From: Xanthomonas sacchari
Lineage (GTDB): Bacteria; Pseudomonadota; Gammaproteobacteria; Xanthomonadales; Xanthomonadaceae
Assembly: GCF_024266585.1 (NCBI RefSeq)
Contig: NZ_CP100647.1
Span: forward strand, 3,825,001 to 3,889,000
Length of the DNA: 64,000 bases
Direction of reading: 5' to 3'
Under the pieces are notes generated by a model. The model worked only from the letters and a program-made list of their open reading frames with translations, was not told where the DNA came from and did not search any database. The position numbers were made by a program, and so were the translations under genes. Positions within the stretch are counted from its first letter, which is position 1; each line of letters starts with the position of its first letter. Below are positions 10,981-19,753 of the stretch, piece by piece.

Positions 10981-12606
10981 GTGTCCATCCGTCTCGCTGC
11001 ATGCCTTGCCCTCGCCGCCCTGCTGGCGGCACCCGCCGCCGCTGGCGAGCCGCCTGGCAACAAACCCGAACGCCTGGAGTGGTTTCGCGACCAGGGGCTG
11101 GGCCTGTTCATCCACTGGAGCGTGGACGCCCAGCTCGGGCTGATCATCTCGCACTCGCTGGCCGGCTCGAGCAAGGAGTACCAGGACCGGTTCTACCGGG
11201 AACTGCCCGCGACCTTCGACCCGACCCACTTCGACCCCGACGCGCTCGCCCGCCTGGCCAGGCTGACAGGCTTCCGCTACATGGTGTTCACCACCAAGCA
11301 CCACAACGGATTCGCGATGTGGGACACCCACACCACCGACTTCTCGATCATGCACACGCCGTATGCGCAGGACACGACGCGGCAGCTGTTCGATGCCTTC
11401 CGCAAGCAGGGAGTGCCGCCGGGCATCTACTTCTCGCCCGACGATTTCCACTGGCTCTATCAGAACGGCAAGGACATCAACCGGCGCGTGGATGCGGTGC
11501 AGCCGAGCAACAACCCCGGGCTGCTGCAACTGGACCGGGCGCAGATGACCGAACTGATGACGCAGTATGGGCCGATCGCCACGGTGTTCTTCGATGGCGA
11601 ATCCAAGGCGCTCAAGGACATCGCCTGGAACGCGCAGCCGGACAGCATCGTCACCCGCGGCGCGATCGAGACGCCGGAGCAGAACGTTCCCGGCGCCGCA
11701 CTGCCGGGGGCCTGGGAATCGTGCATGACGATGGGCACGGCCTGGGGCTGGCAGCCGAGCGACGAACGCTACAAATCGCCAGGCGAGTTGATCCGCCTGC
11801 TGGTACAGACCCGGGCGCGCGGCGGCAACCTGCTGCTGAACATCGCCCCGCGCGCGGATGGCTCGTTGCCGATCGAACAGGAGCAGAACCTGCGCACGCT
11901 GGGCGCATGGCTCTTCATCAACGGCGATGCCATCTATGGCGTTCGGCCGTGGACGGTGACCAACGAAGGCGACCTCTGGTACACGCGCTCGAAGGACCGG
12001 CACGCCCTCTATGTGATCGTCGACGACGGGAAGGAGGGCGCGCAGCCCTGGCGTCGCGGAACGTGGCGGGAATTCGTGCTGAAGACCGTGCGCGCGACGG
12101 CCAGGACCACGGTCAGCGTGCTGGGCCAGAGCGACCGGCTGGTGGAGTACCGGCCGGAGCTGCAGCCGCGCAGCACGTTGCGGCAGGCGGCCGACGGCCT
12201 GCACATCCGCGTGATGCGCGCGCAGCGGCTGCGCGACAGCGACACTTGGGAATACCCGTCGGTGATCAAGCTCACCGACGTGGAAGAGGCATTCGTGCCA
12301 CCGGTGGTGACGACGCTCGCGCCCATCGTGCATGCCGACGGCACCACGACGCTGCGCGGCGCATGGCGCGATGCGCAAGCGGCGCACGGCGCGCAGTTCG
12401 GATTCGACTATCGCGACATCACCGGCGAGGACACCGAGAGCCGCCAGGAGGGCTGGCACGCGCTCGACCTGATGCCGGCCGATGCCCCCGGAACCTACAG
12501 CGCGCGCTTCTCGCCACAGAAGGGCCACGCATACGAGTTCCGCGCACTGCTGAAGCATCCGCTGCTGAGCCTCTACGGGGACGTGGTCGCCATCCCCGCC
12601 CGGTAG
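10981..12606 (+). CDS. Alpha-L-fucosidase, GH29
   Basis: Secreted glycoside hydrolase family 29 retaining fucosidase, 541 residues, predicted to release alpha-linked L-fucose from glycans in the periplasm. GTG 10981 is chosen because AGGAGA lies 7 bases upstream and it begins a clean signal peptide (VSIRLAACLALAALLAAPAAAG). The catalytic domain begins at about 27 with EWFRDQGLGLFIHWS, contains FTTKHHNGFAMWDTH near 105, and has the nucleophile Asp205 in ATVFFDGES. The C-terminal ~200 residues form a beta-rich accessory domain. The acid/base residue is not conserved between GH29 subfamilies and cannot be assigned by eye. It is the first gene of the glycan locus and has its own operator-linked promoter and a long leader like that of the GH20 gene. 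Confidence 0.93.
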   Translation: MSIRLAACLALAALLAAPAAAGEPPGNKPERLEWFRDQGLGLFIHWSVDAQLGLIISHSLAGSSKEYQDRFYRELPATFDPTHFDPDALARLARLTGFRYMVFTTKHHNGFAMWDTHTTDFSIMHTPYAQDTTRQLFDAFRKQGVPPGIYFSPDDFHWLYQNGKDINRRVDAVQPSNNPGLLQLDRAQMTELMTQYGPIATVFFDGESKALKDIAWNAQPDSIVTRGAIETPEQNVPGAALPGAWESCMTMGTAWGWQPSDERYKSPGELIRLLVQTRARGGNLLLNIAPRADGSLPIEQEQNLRTLGAWLFINGDAIYGVRPWTVTNEGDLWYTRSKDRHALYVIVDDGKEGAQPWRRGTWREFVLKTVRATARTTVSVLGQSDRLVEYRPELQPRSTLRQAADGLHIRVMRAQRLRDSDTWEYPSVIKLTDVEEAFVPPVVTTLAPIVHADGTTTLRGAWRDAQAAHGAQFGFDYRDITGEDTESRQEGWHALDLMPADAPGTYSARFSPQKGHAYEFRALLKHPLLSLYGDVVAIPAR

Positions 12607-12823
12607 CGACAGTACGCCGCGCCCGGGCACGTTTCGGCCGTCGCCGCGACGCCACCCGCGCGGCCCCGGCACAGCCAAGGCAACGCGCCGGCGCGGCCTC
12701 TCGCACGCGCAGAAAAGAGAATAATTGAAAGTAACGGAACCGCTACCACCCCTGCTGCAAACGTCAAAATTTCGGCTTTTTTCCAGTGATTCTGGCCATC
12801 CCGAGAGGAAAGCACCACCTTCA

Positions 12824-12873
12824 TGTAAATTTTTAAAATAACTATTGACAGCTTCACGCGGCTCTTACAGACT
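12824..12873 (+). promoter_or_regulatory. Promoter and operator of the GH20-symporter-receptor operon
   Basis: TGTAAATTTTTAAAA (12824-12838) differs by one base from the box before the GH29 gene. It is followed after 6 bases by TTGACA (12845-12850), a 17-base spacer and CAGACT (12868-12873). Sequence around the -10 (ACAGACTCGG) is also shared between the two promoters, pointing to one regulator and coordinated expression. Confidence 0.6.
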
Positions 12874-12875
12874 CG

Positions 12876-13085
12876 GGTTGCCGGCTGTGGGAGACACCGG
12901 CAAAGAACGCAATGGACACGCCCGGAACGGGCGCAGCGGGACGGCGCAAGCCGGCCAGCAGGGGGAGTTGTTGCCGGTCGCACGGCATCAACAACGGGGA
13001 CGAGGGAGTGAGAGACGCATCGCGGCGGATTCGCGATGCGTGGCGGCGCCTTCCGGAGGAAGCGCCGCTGCGCCGATCAACCCAA
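12876..13085 (+). ncRNA. Structured 5' leader of the GH20 gene (candidate cis-RNA)
   Basis: A ~220-base leader with stems in the same order as the GH29 leader but of different sequence: TTGCCGG/CCGGCAA, CGCCCG-GAA-CGGGCG, GTTGTTG/CAACAAC, GCATCGC/GCGATGC, and GCGGCGCCTTCC-GGA-GGAAGCGCCGC before the ribosome-binding site. The core CAGCGGGACGGCGCAAGCC (from 12934) matches the GH29 leader with two changes. Conserved core plus changed but complementary stems argue for a functional RNA. Confidence 0.5.
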
Positions 13086-13096
13086 GGGGGTTCACG

Positions 13097-15520
13097 ATGA
13101 CTGGCAAGGGCTTGTGTGTTCCGACCGCTGCACCGCCGCGCCGCCACCCGGCCGTGCGGATGCTGCGCGCCCTGCGCAATGCCGCGCTGTGGCTGGCCGC
13201 CGCGCTGCCGCTGGCGGCGCAGGCCGCCGCGCCCGCCGTGCTGCCCGCGCCCGCGCAGTCGACAGCGCTGCCCGGCAGCCTCCGGATCCACGACGCAACC
13301 GCGCTGCAGGTGGATCCCACCGATCCGGCGGCCGCACGGGTCGCCGGCTTTCTGCGGGGACTGTTGCAACGCACGCAGCGCCTGCCGCTGCCGCAGCGCG
13401 CAGGCGCGGACACCAGCGCCGCGGCGCAGATCCGCCTGCGCGTGGACTCCTCCTGCACGGTCGCGCAGCCGGAAGGCTATTGCCTGCGCATCGACCCGCA
13501 GGGCGCGACGCTGAGCGCGCGCAGCGAAACCGGCCTGTTCTATGCCGCCGTGTCGTTGTGGCAGTTGCTGAGCGCCAACCCGCCCGCGGCCGATGGCAGC
13601 ATCACCCTGGCCAGCCTGGAGCTGCGCGACTGGCCACGCCTGCGCTGGCGCGGCGTGATGCTCGACTCGGCCCGCCACATCCAGGACGTGGCCACGATCG
13701 AACGCCTGCTCGACCAGATGGCGCTGCACAAGCTCAATGTGCTGCACTGGCACCTGACCGACGACCAGGGCTGGCGCCTGCAGATCCTGCGCTATCCCGC
13801 GCTCACCGACATCGGCGCCTGGCGCGTGCCACCCGGCGAGGCCGGCACCGGTCGCCGCTACGGCGGTTTCTACACCCAGCAACAGGTGCGCCACGTGGTG
13901 GCGTATGCGCAGGCCCGCCACATCCAGGTGGTGCCGGAACTGGACATGCCCGGGCACGCCCAGGCCGCCGCCGCGGCGTATCCGCAACACGTGGGCGGCG
14001 GCGAGGCGCCCGGCGTGGCCAACACCTGGGGCATCCACGACTATCTCTACGGGGTCGACGACGCCGACCTGGACTTCGTCCGCAACATCCTCGACGAGGT
14101 GATGGCGCTGTTCCCCGGCCGCTACGTGCACGTCGGCGGCGACGAGGCGCTGAAGTATCGCTGGGAGCGCTCGGCGTCGGTGCAGGCGCGCATGCGCCAG
14201 CTCGGCATCACCAACGAGGACCAGTTGCAATCCTGGTTCATCGACCAGGTCGGGCAGTATCTGCACGCGCACGGCAAGCGCCTGATCGGCTGGGACGAGA
14301 TCCTGCAGGGCGCGCTGCCCAAGGACGCCACGGTCATGTCCTGGCATGGCGTCGACGGCGCGCTTCAGGCCGCGCGCATGGGCCACGACGCCGTGCTGGC
14401 GCCGTCGCCGGACCTGTACTTCGACAACCTGCAGAGCAATCTCGCGGACGAGCCGGCCGGCCGCCTGAAGATCCAGCCGCTGGCCAAGGTGTATGCGTTC
14501 GATCCGGTGCCCGCCACGCTGGATGCGCAGACCGCCGCCCACATCCTCGGCGCCCAGGCGCAGCTGTGGAGCGAGTACCTGGTAGAGCCCTGGCAGCTCG
14601 AGCACGCGCTGTATCCGCGCATCGATGCGCTGTCCGAAGTGCTGTGGTCGCCCGCCTCCACGCGCGACTGGCCGGATTTCCTGCAACGCCTGGTCGTGCA
14701 GTTGCGGCGTTACCGCCTGCAGGGGATCGAGGCCGCGGACAGCGCCTTCGCGGTCGCCGCCCCCGTCCCGGAGACCGCGCGCGTCCATGCCGGCCTGCCG
14801 GCAACCCTGCAGTTGGGCAACCAGGCCGATTTCGGCCAATTGCGCTACACGCTCGACGGCAGTGCGCCCGGCCCGGCCTCGCCGCGCGCGACCGGACCGC
14901 TGCGGCTCGCCTGGGGCAGTGAGGTCCGCGCGGCCGCTTTTGCCGACGATGGCACGCCGCTGTCGGCGCCGCGCACGTTCCGGCTGGACCGCGACTGGCT
15001 GTACACCCGCGCCAGCAACCGCCTGCTGCCCTGTCGCGACGATGGCCTGCGCCTGCGCCTGCCGCTGCTGCCCGACCTGGGCGCGCCCGGCACGCCGGTC
15101 TACGACGTGGACCTGTTCGATGCGTGCTGGATCTATCCCGGGGCCGCGCTGCGCGACCCTGCCCGCCTGCATGTGGAACTGGCGCGACTGGCGCGCAATT
15201 TCGGACTGACCAGGCCGCAACTGGCGCGGCGCACCGCCCACCCGCCCGGCACCTCGGGCAATCGCCTGCTGGTGCGCGCACGCGGCCACGCCTGCGACGG
15301 CCCGCTGCTGGCCAGCCTGCCGCTGCCGGAGGAGAGCGCGCCCGGCGTGCGCTTCTCCCTGGATGCGCCGCTGCCGGCCACCGCGGCGGAGACGGACGTG
15401 TGCCTGATCGTCGCCGCGCCGCTGGATGGCCCGCTCTATGGCATCGACCGGGTCCGTATCGAACCGGCCACCCGCCCCTCCCCGCGCGACGGGGCCGACC
15501 ACGCCGGAGCCGCCGAATGA
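13097..15520 (+). CDS. Beta-N-acetylhexosaminidase, GH20
   Basis: Exported family 20 hexosaminidase, 807 residues, removing terminal beta-GlcNAc/GalNAc by substrate-assisted catalysis. A signal peptide (WLAAALPLAAQAAA) follows a basic N-terminus. The GH20b domain spans about 40-170, and the catalytic barrel starts near 185 with WRGVMLDSARHIQD. The catalytic Asp349-Glu350 pair is in HVGGDEALK. Residues ~560-640 resemble the chitobiase/HEX C-terminal domain (TLDGSAPGPASP), and the last 150 residues are a further beta-rich region. ATG 13097 has an AAGGGGG site and gives the signal peptide. Its stop overlaps the symporter start (ATGA), so hydrolysis and uptake are cotranslated. Confidence 0.93.
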   Translation: MTGKGLCVPTAAPPRRHPAVRMLRALRNAALWLAAALPLAAQAAAPAVLPAPAQSTALPGSLRIHDATALQVDPTDPAAARVAGFLRGLLQRTQRLPLPQRAGADTSAAAQIRLRVDSSCTVAQPEGYCLRIDPQGATLSARSETGLFYAAVSLWQLLSANPPAADGSITLASLELRDWPRLRWRGVMLDSARHIQDVATIERLLDQMALHKLNVLHWHLTDDQGWRLQILRYPALTDIGAWRVPPGEAGTGRRYGGFYTQQQVRHVVAYAQARHIQVVPELDMPGHAQAAAAAYPQHVGGGEAPGVANTWGIHDYLYGVDDADLDFVRNILDEVMALFPGRYVHVGGDEALKYRWERSASVQARMRQLGITNEDQLQSWFIDQVGQYLHAHGKRLIGWDEILQGALPKDATVMSWHGVDGALQAARMGHDAVLAPSPDLYFDNLQSNLADEPAGRLKIQPLAKVYAFDPVPATLDAQTAAHILGAQAQLWSEYLVEPWQLEHALYPRIDALSEVLWSPASTRDWPDFLQRLVVQLRRYRLQGIEAADSAFAVAAPVPETARVHAGLPATLQLGNQADFGQLRYTLDGSAPGPASPRATGPLRLAWGSEVRAAAFADDGTPLSAPRTFRLDRDWLYTRASNRLLPCRDDGLRLRLPLLPDLGAPGTPVYDVDLFDACWIYPGAALRDPARLHVELARLARNFGLTRPQLARRTAHPPGTSGNRLLVRARGHACDGPLLASLPLPEESAPGVRFSLDAPLPATAAETDVCLIVAAPLDGPLYGIDRVRIEPATRPSPRDGADHAGAAE

Positions 15521-16947
15521 ACCACAGCCTGTTCCTCGCCACGTTCCTCGCCTACCTGCTGGTGACCCTGGCGTTCGGCGTCTGGATCTCGCGCCATCAT
15601 CGCGGCAGCGGCGAAGATTTCCTGCTGGGCGGGCGCCGGATGTCTCCGCTGCTGACCATCGGCTCGACGGTCGGCACCATGGTCGGCACCGGCTCGAGCA
15701 TGGGCGCGGTGGGCTACGCCTACGCCAACGGCTGGGCTGGCGCGCTGTACGGCATCGGCGGCGCACTCGGCATCCTGGCGCTGGCGCAGTGGTTCGCGCC
15801 GGCGCGCGCGCAGCGCTTCGCCACGATGAGCCAGGAACTGGCGCACTACGTCGACGACCATCCGCTGGTGGCGCGCCTGGTCGCGGTGCTGACCTATGTC
15901 GCCTGCGTGGGCTGGCTCGGCGCGCAGATCCTCGGCGGCGGCGTCTACCTGGCCTGGATGGCCGGCATCAACCTGACCCTGGCCAAGCTGCTGGTGGCGT
16001 TCGGCTTCGGCGCCTACTGCGTGATCGGCGGCTACGTCGCCGTGGCCTGGACCGATACCTTGCAGGCGCTGATCGTGTTCTGCGGTTTCGTCCTGATGGC
16101 GATCTACGTCCTGGCCCGGATCGGCGGGATGGACGCGCTCGGCGCCGGGCTGGACCCGGCCGCGGCCAGCCTGCTGGGCTGGCGGCGGATCGGCGCACTG
16201 CCGGCGCTGTCGCTGGTCTGCGTGATCGCGGTCGGAGTGCTGGCATCGCCGGCGTTCCGCCAGCGCATCTATGCGGCGCGCTCGGTCTCCGCAGTGCGGC
16301 ATTCGTTCCTGCTCACCGGCGGGCTGTACCTGGTGTTCTCGGCGATCCCGGCCATGGTCGGCGTGGCGGCGCGGCAACTGGTGCCCGGCCTGACCGATCC
16401 CGGCTTCGCCTTCCCGTCGCTGGCCACCGACGTCCTGCCGCTGGCGCTGGGACTGGCGCTGCTGGTGGCCGGGCTGTCGGCGACCATGTCCAGCGCCAGT
16501 TCCGATGCCATCGCCGGCGTGGCGGTGCTCACCCGCGACCTGTACGCGATGGTGCGCGGGCGGCCGCTCGCGCAGGAGCGGACGGTGGCCGCCTCGCGCG
16601 TCGGGCTGGTCGCCACGATCGCGCTCGCGCTGCTGCTGGCGCTGCTGTCCAACGACATCATCGGCTACATCGGCACGATGATCGCCACGGTCATGAGCGG
16701 CTTGTGCGTGTGCGCCGTGCTCGGCCGCTTCTGGCGCCGCTTCACCTGGCAGGGCGCGGTCGCATGCCTGCTGGGCGGCTCGCTGGCCTCGATCGCGATC
16801 GGCCTGCATCCGGCCTGGAACGCGTTCTGGGGCAACCCCTGCATCCCCGGCCTGGCCGTCGCCAGCGCCGCCGGCATCGGCGCCAGCCTGATCGGCCCCG
16901 CGCGCCGCCGACCGGCACCGCCACAGGTCCACCCCACCCCCGACTGA
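15517..16947 (+). CDS. Sodium:solute symporter (SSS family)
   Basis: Inner-membrane sodium-coupled transporter of the SSS superfamily, 476 residues with about 13 hydrophobic segments. The family pattern is clear: SRHHRGSGEDFLLGGRRM near residue 25, GSTVGTMVGTGSSMGAVGYAY near 50-70 (sodium-site region), and TMSSASSDAIAGVAVLTRDLY near 320, characteristic of SSS proteins. It overlaps the GH20 gene by 4 bases, so it most likely imports the sugar freed by the hexosaminidase and perhaps the fucosidase. The exact sugar cannot be told from sequence. A strong hairpin in the 114-base gap to the TonB receptor may modulate downstream expression. Confidence 0.9.
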   Translation: MNHSLFLATFLAYLLVTLAFGVWISRHHRGSGEDFLLGGRRMSPLLTIGSTVGTMVGTGSSMGAVGYAYANGWAGALYGIGGALGILALAQWFAPARAQRFATMSQELAHYVDDHPLVARLVAVLTYVACVGWLGAQILGGGVYLAWMAGINLTLAKLLVAFGFGAYCVIGGYVAVAWTDTLQALIVFCGFVLMAIYVLARIGGMDALGAGLDPAAASLLGWRRIGALPALSLVCVIAVGVLASPAFRQRIYAARSVSAVRHSFLLTGGLYLVFSAIPAMVGVAARQLVPGLTDPGFAFPSLATDVLPLALGLALLVAGLSATMSSASSDAIAGVAVLTRDLYAMVRGRPLAQERTVAASRVGLVATIALALLLALLSNDIIGYIGTMIATVMSGLCVCAVLGRFWRRFTWQGAVACLLGGSLASIAIGLHPAWNAFWGNPCIPGLAVASAAGIGASLIGPARRRPAPPQVHPTPD

Positions 16948-16974
16948 CGCCGACCGCCTGCCCACCCCGAATGC

Positions 16975-16998
16975 CGCTGCAGGGCCCGCCCTGCAGCG
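16975..16998 (+). terminator. Intercistronic hairpin between symporter and TonB receptor
   Basis: CGCTGCAGGG/CCCTGCAGCG, a 10-bp perfect stem with a 4-base loop but no T run. It may protect or attenuate the operon mRNA rather than end it. Confidence 0.4.
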
Positions 16999-17061
16999 CA
17001 CCCCGCCTCGGCCCCGCGGCCGAAGCCCCTCCACCCTCCGTCGTCCTTCCTGGAAGCCGCT

Positions 17062-19653
17062 ATGCCACCTCGTATCGCTCCGCTTGCCCTGGCCACTGCG
17101 CTGGCCCTTCTCCACCAAAGTGGCCACGCCCAGACGGTGACCCCTTCAGCCGGCGCCTCGCCCGATGCCACTCCCGCGGCGCCGCAAACGCTGGACACCA
17201 TCCAGGTCAGCGGCTATCGCGGCAGCCTCATGAAGGCGATCGACAACAAGCGCAGCGCCGATGCCATCGTCGATTCGATCAATGCCGAAGACATCGGCAA
17301 GTTCCCCGACGCAAACGTCGCCGAATCGCTGTCGCACGTGCCCGGGGTGACCGTCGACTATGCCTACGGCGAAGGCGAGAAGGTCTCGATCCAGGGCACC
17401 GACCCGGCACTGAACCGCACGCTGCTCAATGGACAGACCGTCGCCTCCACCGACTGGGGTGGCGCGAGCTATTCGCAGACGCGCACGTTCAACTACTCGA
17501 CGCTGGCGCCGGAACTGCTGGCCGCCGCCGAGGTGTACAAGACGCCGGAGGCGCGCATCGTCGAAGGCAGCGTCGGCGGCACGGTGATCCTGCACACGCG
17601 CAAGCCGCTGGACATGGACGCCAACACCGTCACCGGCTCGGCCGGGGTCGGCTACAACGACCGCTCCGACCGCTTCCGGCCCAACGGTTCGGCGCTGTAC
17701 TCCTGGAAGAACGAGGCCGGGACCTTCGGCGTGCTCGCCTCCTACATGCATCGCGACGAGTGGATCCAGCGCGAAGGCATCGACGTCTACGGCTACCCCA
17801 AGGTGGCAGGCGCCGGCTTCCCCGCCAACCTGGCCGCCAATGCCGGCAACGCCGTCTATCCCAACTCGGTGAGCACCGGCCTGATCAAGCAGCACCGCAA
17901 GCGCGACACCGGCAGCGTGGACCTGCAGTTCAAGCCCAGCGACCAGCTGGAATTCAACGTGAACGCGCTCTACGTGGATGCCGACTACACCTACTTCAAC
18001 AACAGCCGCTACTCCTATGCCGCCGCCAGCCCCGGCGCGGCCACCGCGCTGGGCATCGAAGACGGCGTGGCCACCAGCGGCAGCTTCGGCAACAGCGCCG
18101 TCACCGAGCACGACGCCACCAACAAGATGACCCGCGTCAAGACCAGCGCGGTCACCGGGCAGATGGACTTCCACGGCGACGCGTGGACCATGAGCGCCGT
18201 GGTCGGCACCACCAAGTCCACCGGCGGCGTGCAGAAGCAGTACTTCATGGAACTGCCCGAGTACAACGGCTACCGCTACGCCATCGATGGCGACAAGGTC
18301 AGCCTGGACTACGCGACACCGAGCGTGCCGTCGGCGATCAAGGTCGGCAACGGCAGCTACCTCGGCGGGATCGGCAGGACCCCGCTGAGCGACCAGGAGA
18401 AGTACCTGCAACTGGACTTTACCCGCAATCTCCAGCTCGGGCCGTTCTACCAGTTGCTGTGGGGCGCCAAGCGCGAGGACCACCGCAACACGCAGACGGT
18501 GTGGTCGCAGAACCTGCGCGCCACCGGCACCGTCTCGCTGGCGGACGTCGCCTCCGGCATGACCGACAGCGACTACCTGTCCGGAATCAGCGCCAGCCCG
18601 GACATGCGCAACTGGACGCTGATCGACCGCCAGGCGATGATCGCCCGCCTGGACCAGGCCGCCGCCGGCGGCGCCTACAAGCAGAACTACGCGTCCTCCT
18701 ACGCGATCCACGAGATCAACACGTCCGCCTACCTCCAGGGCAATTTCTCCGGCGAACGCTATCGCGGCAACATCGGCGTGCGCTACGCGCGCACCACCGA
18801 CGACATGGCGGGCTATACCGTTCTCACCAGCGGCTCGGCGACACCGGTCGCGGTCAGCCAGGGCTACGGCAAATGGCTGCCGAGCGCCAACTTCGTCTAC
18901 GACCTGCGCGAGGACCTGCTGCTGCGCCTGGCCGCCGCCAAGACCATCGCCCGGCCCCGCTACCAGGACCTGGCCCCCAGCGTCTCGCAGAACGACACCG
19001 TGCTGTCGGCCAGCGGCGGCAACCCGAACCTGAAGCCGTACCAGTCCAACAACTTCAACGCCTCGCTGGAGTGGTACTACGCCGACGATGCGCTGCTGTC
19101 GGTGGACATGTTCTACAAGGACATCGCGTCCTACGTGGTGACCCGCACCTCCAGCGAAGTGCTCTACAACACCACCAGCGGCGGCTACAACACCTATACC
19201 ACCACCCGTCCGTACAACGCCGCCGACGCCACCGTGAAGGGCCTGTCCGTGGCCTGGCAGGGCACGTTCGGCTACGGCTTCGGCATGATGGCCAACTACA
19301 CCTTCTCCGACGCCAAGGCCTCGGTGGACTACAACCTGCCCTACAACTCGCGCAATGCGATCAACGTGACTCCGTACTGGGAGCAGGGCCCGTGGAGCGT
19401 GCGCGTGACCGGCAGCTGGCGCTCGAAGTACTTCACCGGCATCGGCCGCGTCGGCGCGAAACTGATGACCGACGCCTACACCAACCTGGGCGTGTCCGTG
19501 TCCTACCAGTTGACCCCGGCGCTGCAGCTGGACTTCAACGCCAGCAACTTGCTCGACGAGCAGTACTACAACTACAACGGCTCCCCCAGCGAACCGATGC
19601 TCATCTACAAGAGTGGCCGCGTCTACGACGCCAACCTGCGCTTCAAGTTCTGA
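17062..19653 (+). CDS. TonB-dependent outer-membrane receptor
   Basis: Outer-membrane active transporter, 863 residues, energised by TonB-ExbBD. It has an N-terminal signal (MPPRIAPLALATALALLHQSGHA), a TonB-box-like LDTIQVSGYRGS near 42-53, then the plug with DIGKFPDANVAESLSHVPGV near 80-100, typical of carbohydrate-type TonB receptors of Xanthomonadaceae and Caulobacteraceae. The rest is a 22-strand barrel of alternating aromatic strands ending in YDANLRFKF, with the terminal Phe expected for barrel assembly. It is downstream of the GH20 and symporter genes on the same strand, so it probably imports the oligosaccharide on which the two hydrolases act. A GGAAG ribosome-binding site precedes ATG 17062. 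Confidence 0.95.
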   Translation: MPPRIAPLALATALALLHQSGHAQTVTPSAGASPDATPAAPQTLDTIQVSGYRGSLMKAIDNKRSADAIVDSINAEDIGKFPDANVAESLSHVPGVTVDYAYGEGEKVSIQGTDPALNRTLLNGQTVASTDWGGASYSQTRTFNYSTLAPELLAAAEVYKTPEARIVEGSVGGTVILHTRKPLDMDANTVTGSAGVGYNDRSDRFRPNGSALYSWKNEAGTFGVLASYMHRDEWIQREGIDVYGYPKVAGAGFPANLAANAGNAVYPNSVSTGLIKQHRKRDTGSVDLQFKPSDQLEFNVNALYVDADYTYFNNSRYSYAAASPGAATALGIEDGVATSGSFGNSAVTEHDATNKMTRVKTSAVTGQMDFHGDAWTMSAVVGTTKSTGGVQKQYFMELPEYNGYRYAIDGDKVSLDYATPSVPSAIKVGNGSYLGGIGRTPLSDQEKYLQLDFTRNLQLGPFYQLLWGAKREDHRNTQTVWSQNLRATGTVSLADVASGMTDSDYLSGISASPDMRNWTLIDRQAMIARLDQAAAGGAYKQNYASSYAIHEINTSAYLQGNFSGERYRGNIGVRYARTTDDMAGYTVLTSGSATPVAVSQGYGKWLPSANFVYDLREDLLLRLAAAKTIARPRYQDLAPSVSQNDTVLSASGGNPNLKPYQSNNFNASLEWYYADDALLSVDMFYKDIASYVVTRTSSEVLYNTTSGGYNTYTTTRPYNAADATVKGLSVAWQGTFGYGFGMMANYTFSDAKASVDYNLPYNSRNAINVTPYWEQGPWSVRVTGSWRSKYFTGIGRVGAKLMTDAYTNLGVSVSYQLTPALQLDFNASNLLDEQYYNYNGSPSEPMLIYKSGRVYDANLRFKF

Positions 19654-19672
19654 CGAGGTCCCACGGAGACCT

Positions 19673-19706
19673 CCGCGCATGCCGGCGCCACCGCCGGCAT
19701 GCGCGG
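19673..19706. terminator. Bidirectional hairpin between convergent genes
   Basis: CCGCGCATGCCGGCG/CGCCGGCATGCGCGG, a 15-bp perfect stem with a 4-base loop, 20 bases after the TonB receptor stop and before the convergent aldolase-fold gene. No T run is present, so Rho-independent function is likely but not certain. Confidence 0.65.
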
Positions 19707-19753
19707 CTCGCAGGGCCGCAGCAGCCGCTGCCGCCCCGTTCGGCGCCGGGCCT

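Noticed and set aside
17146-19680. Long open frame antisense to the TonB receptor gene
   Set aside because: It is an exact shadow in very GC-rich DNA; its translation is Val/Gly/Ala/His-rich and the sense strand encodes a full receptor.
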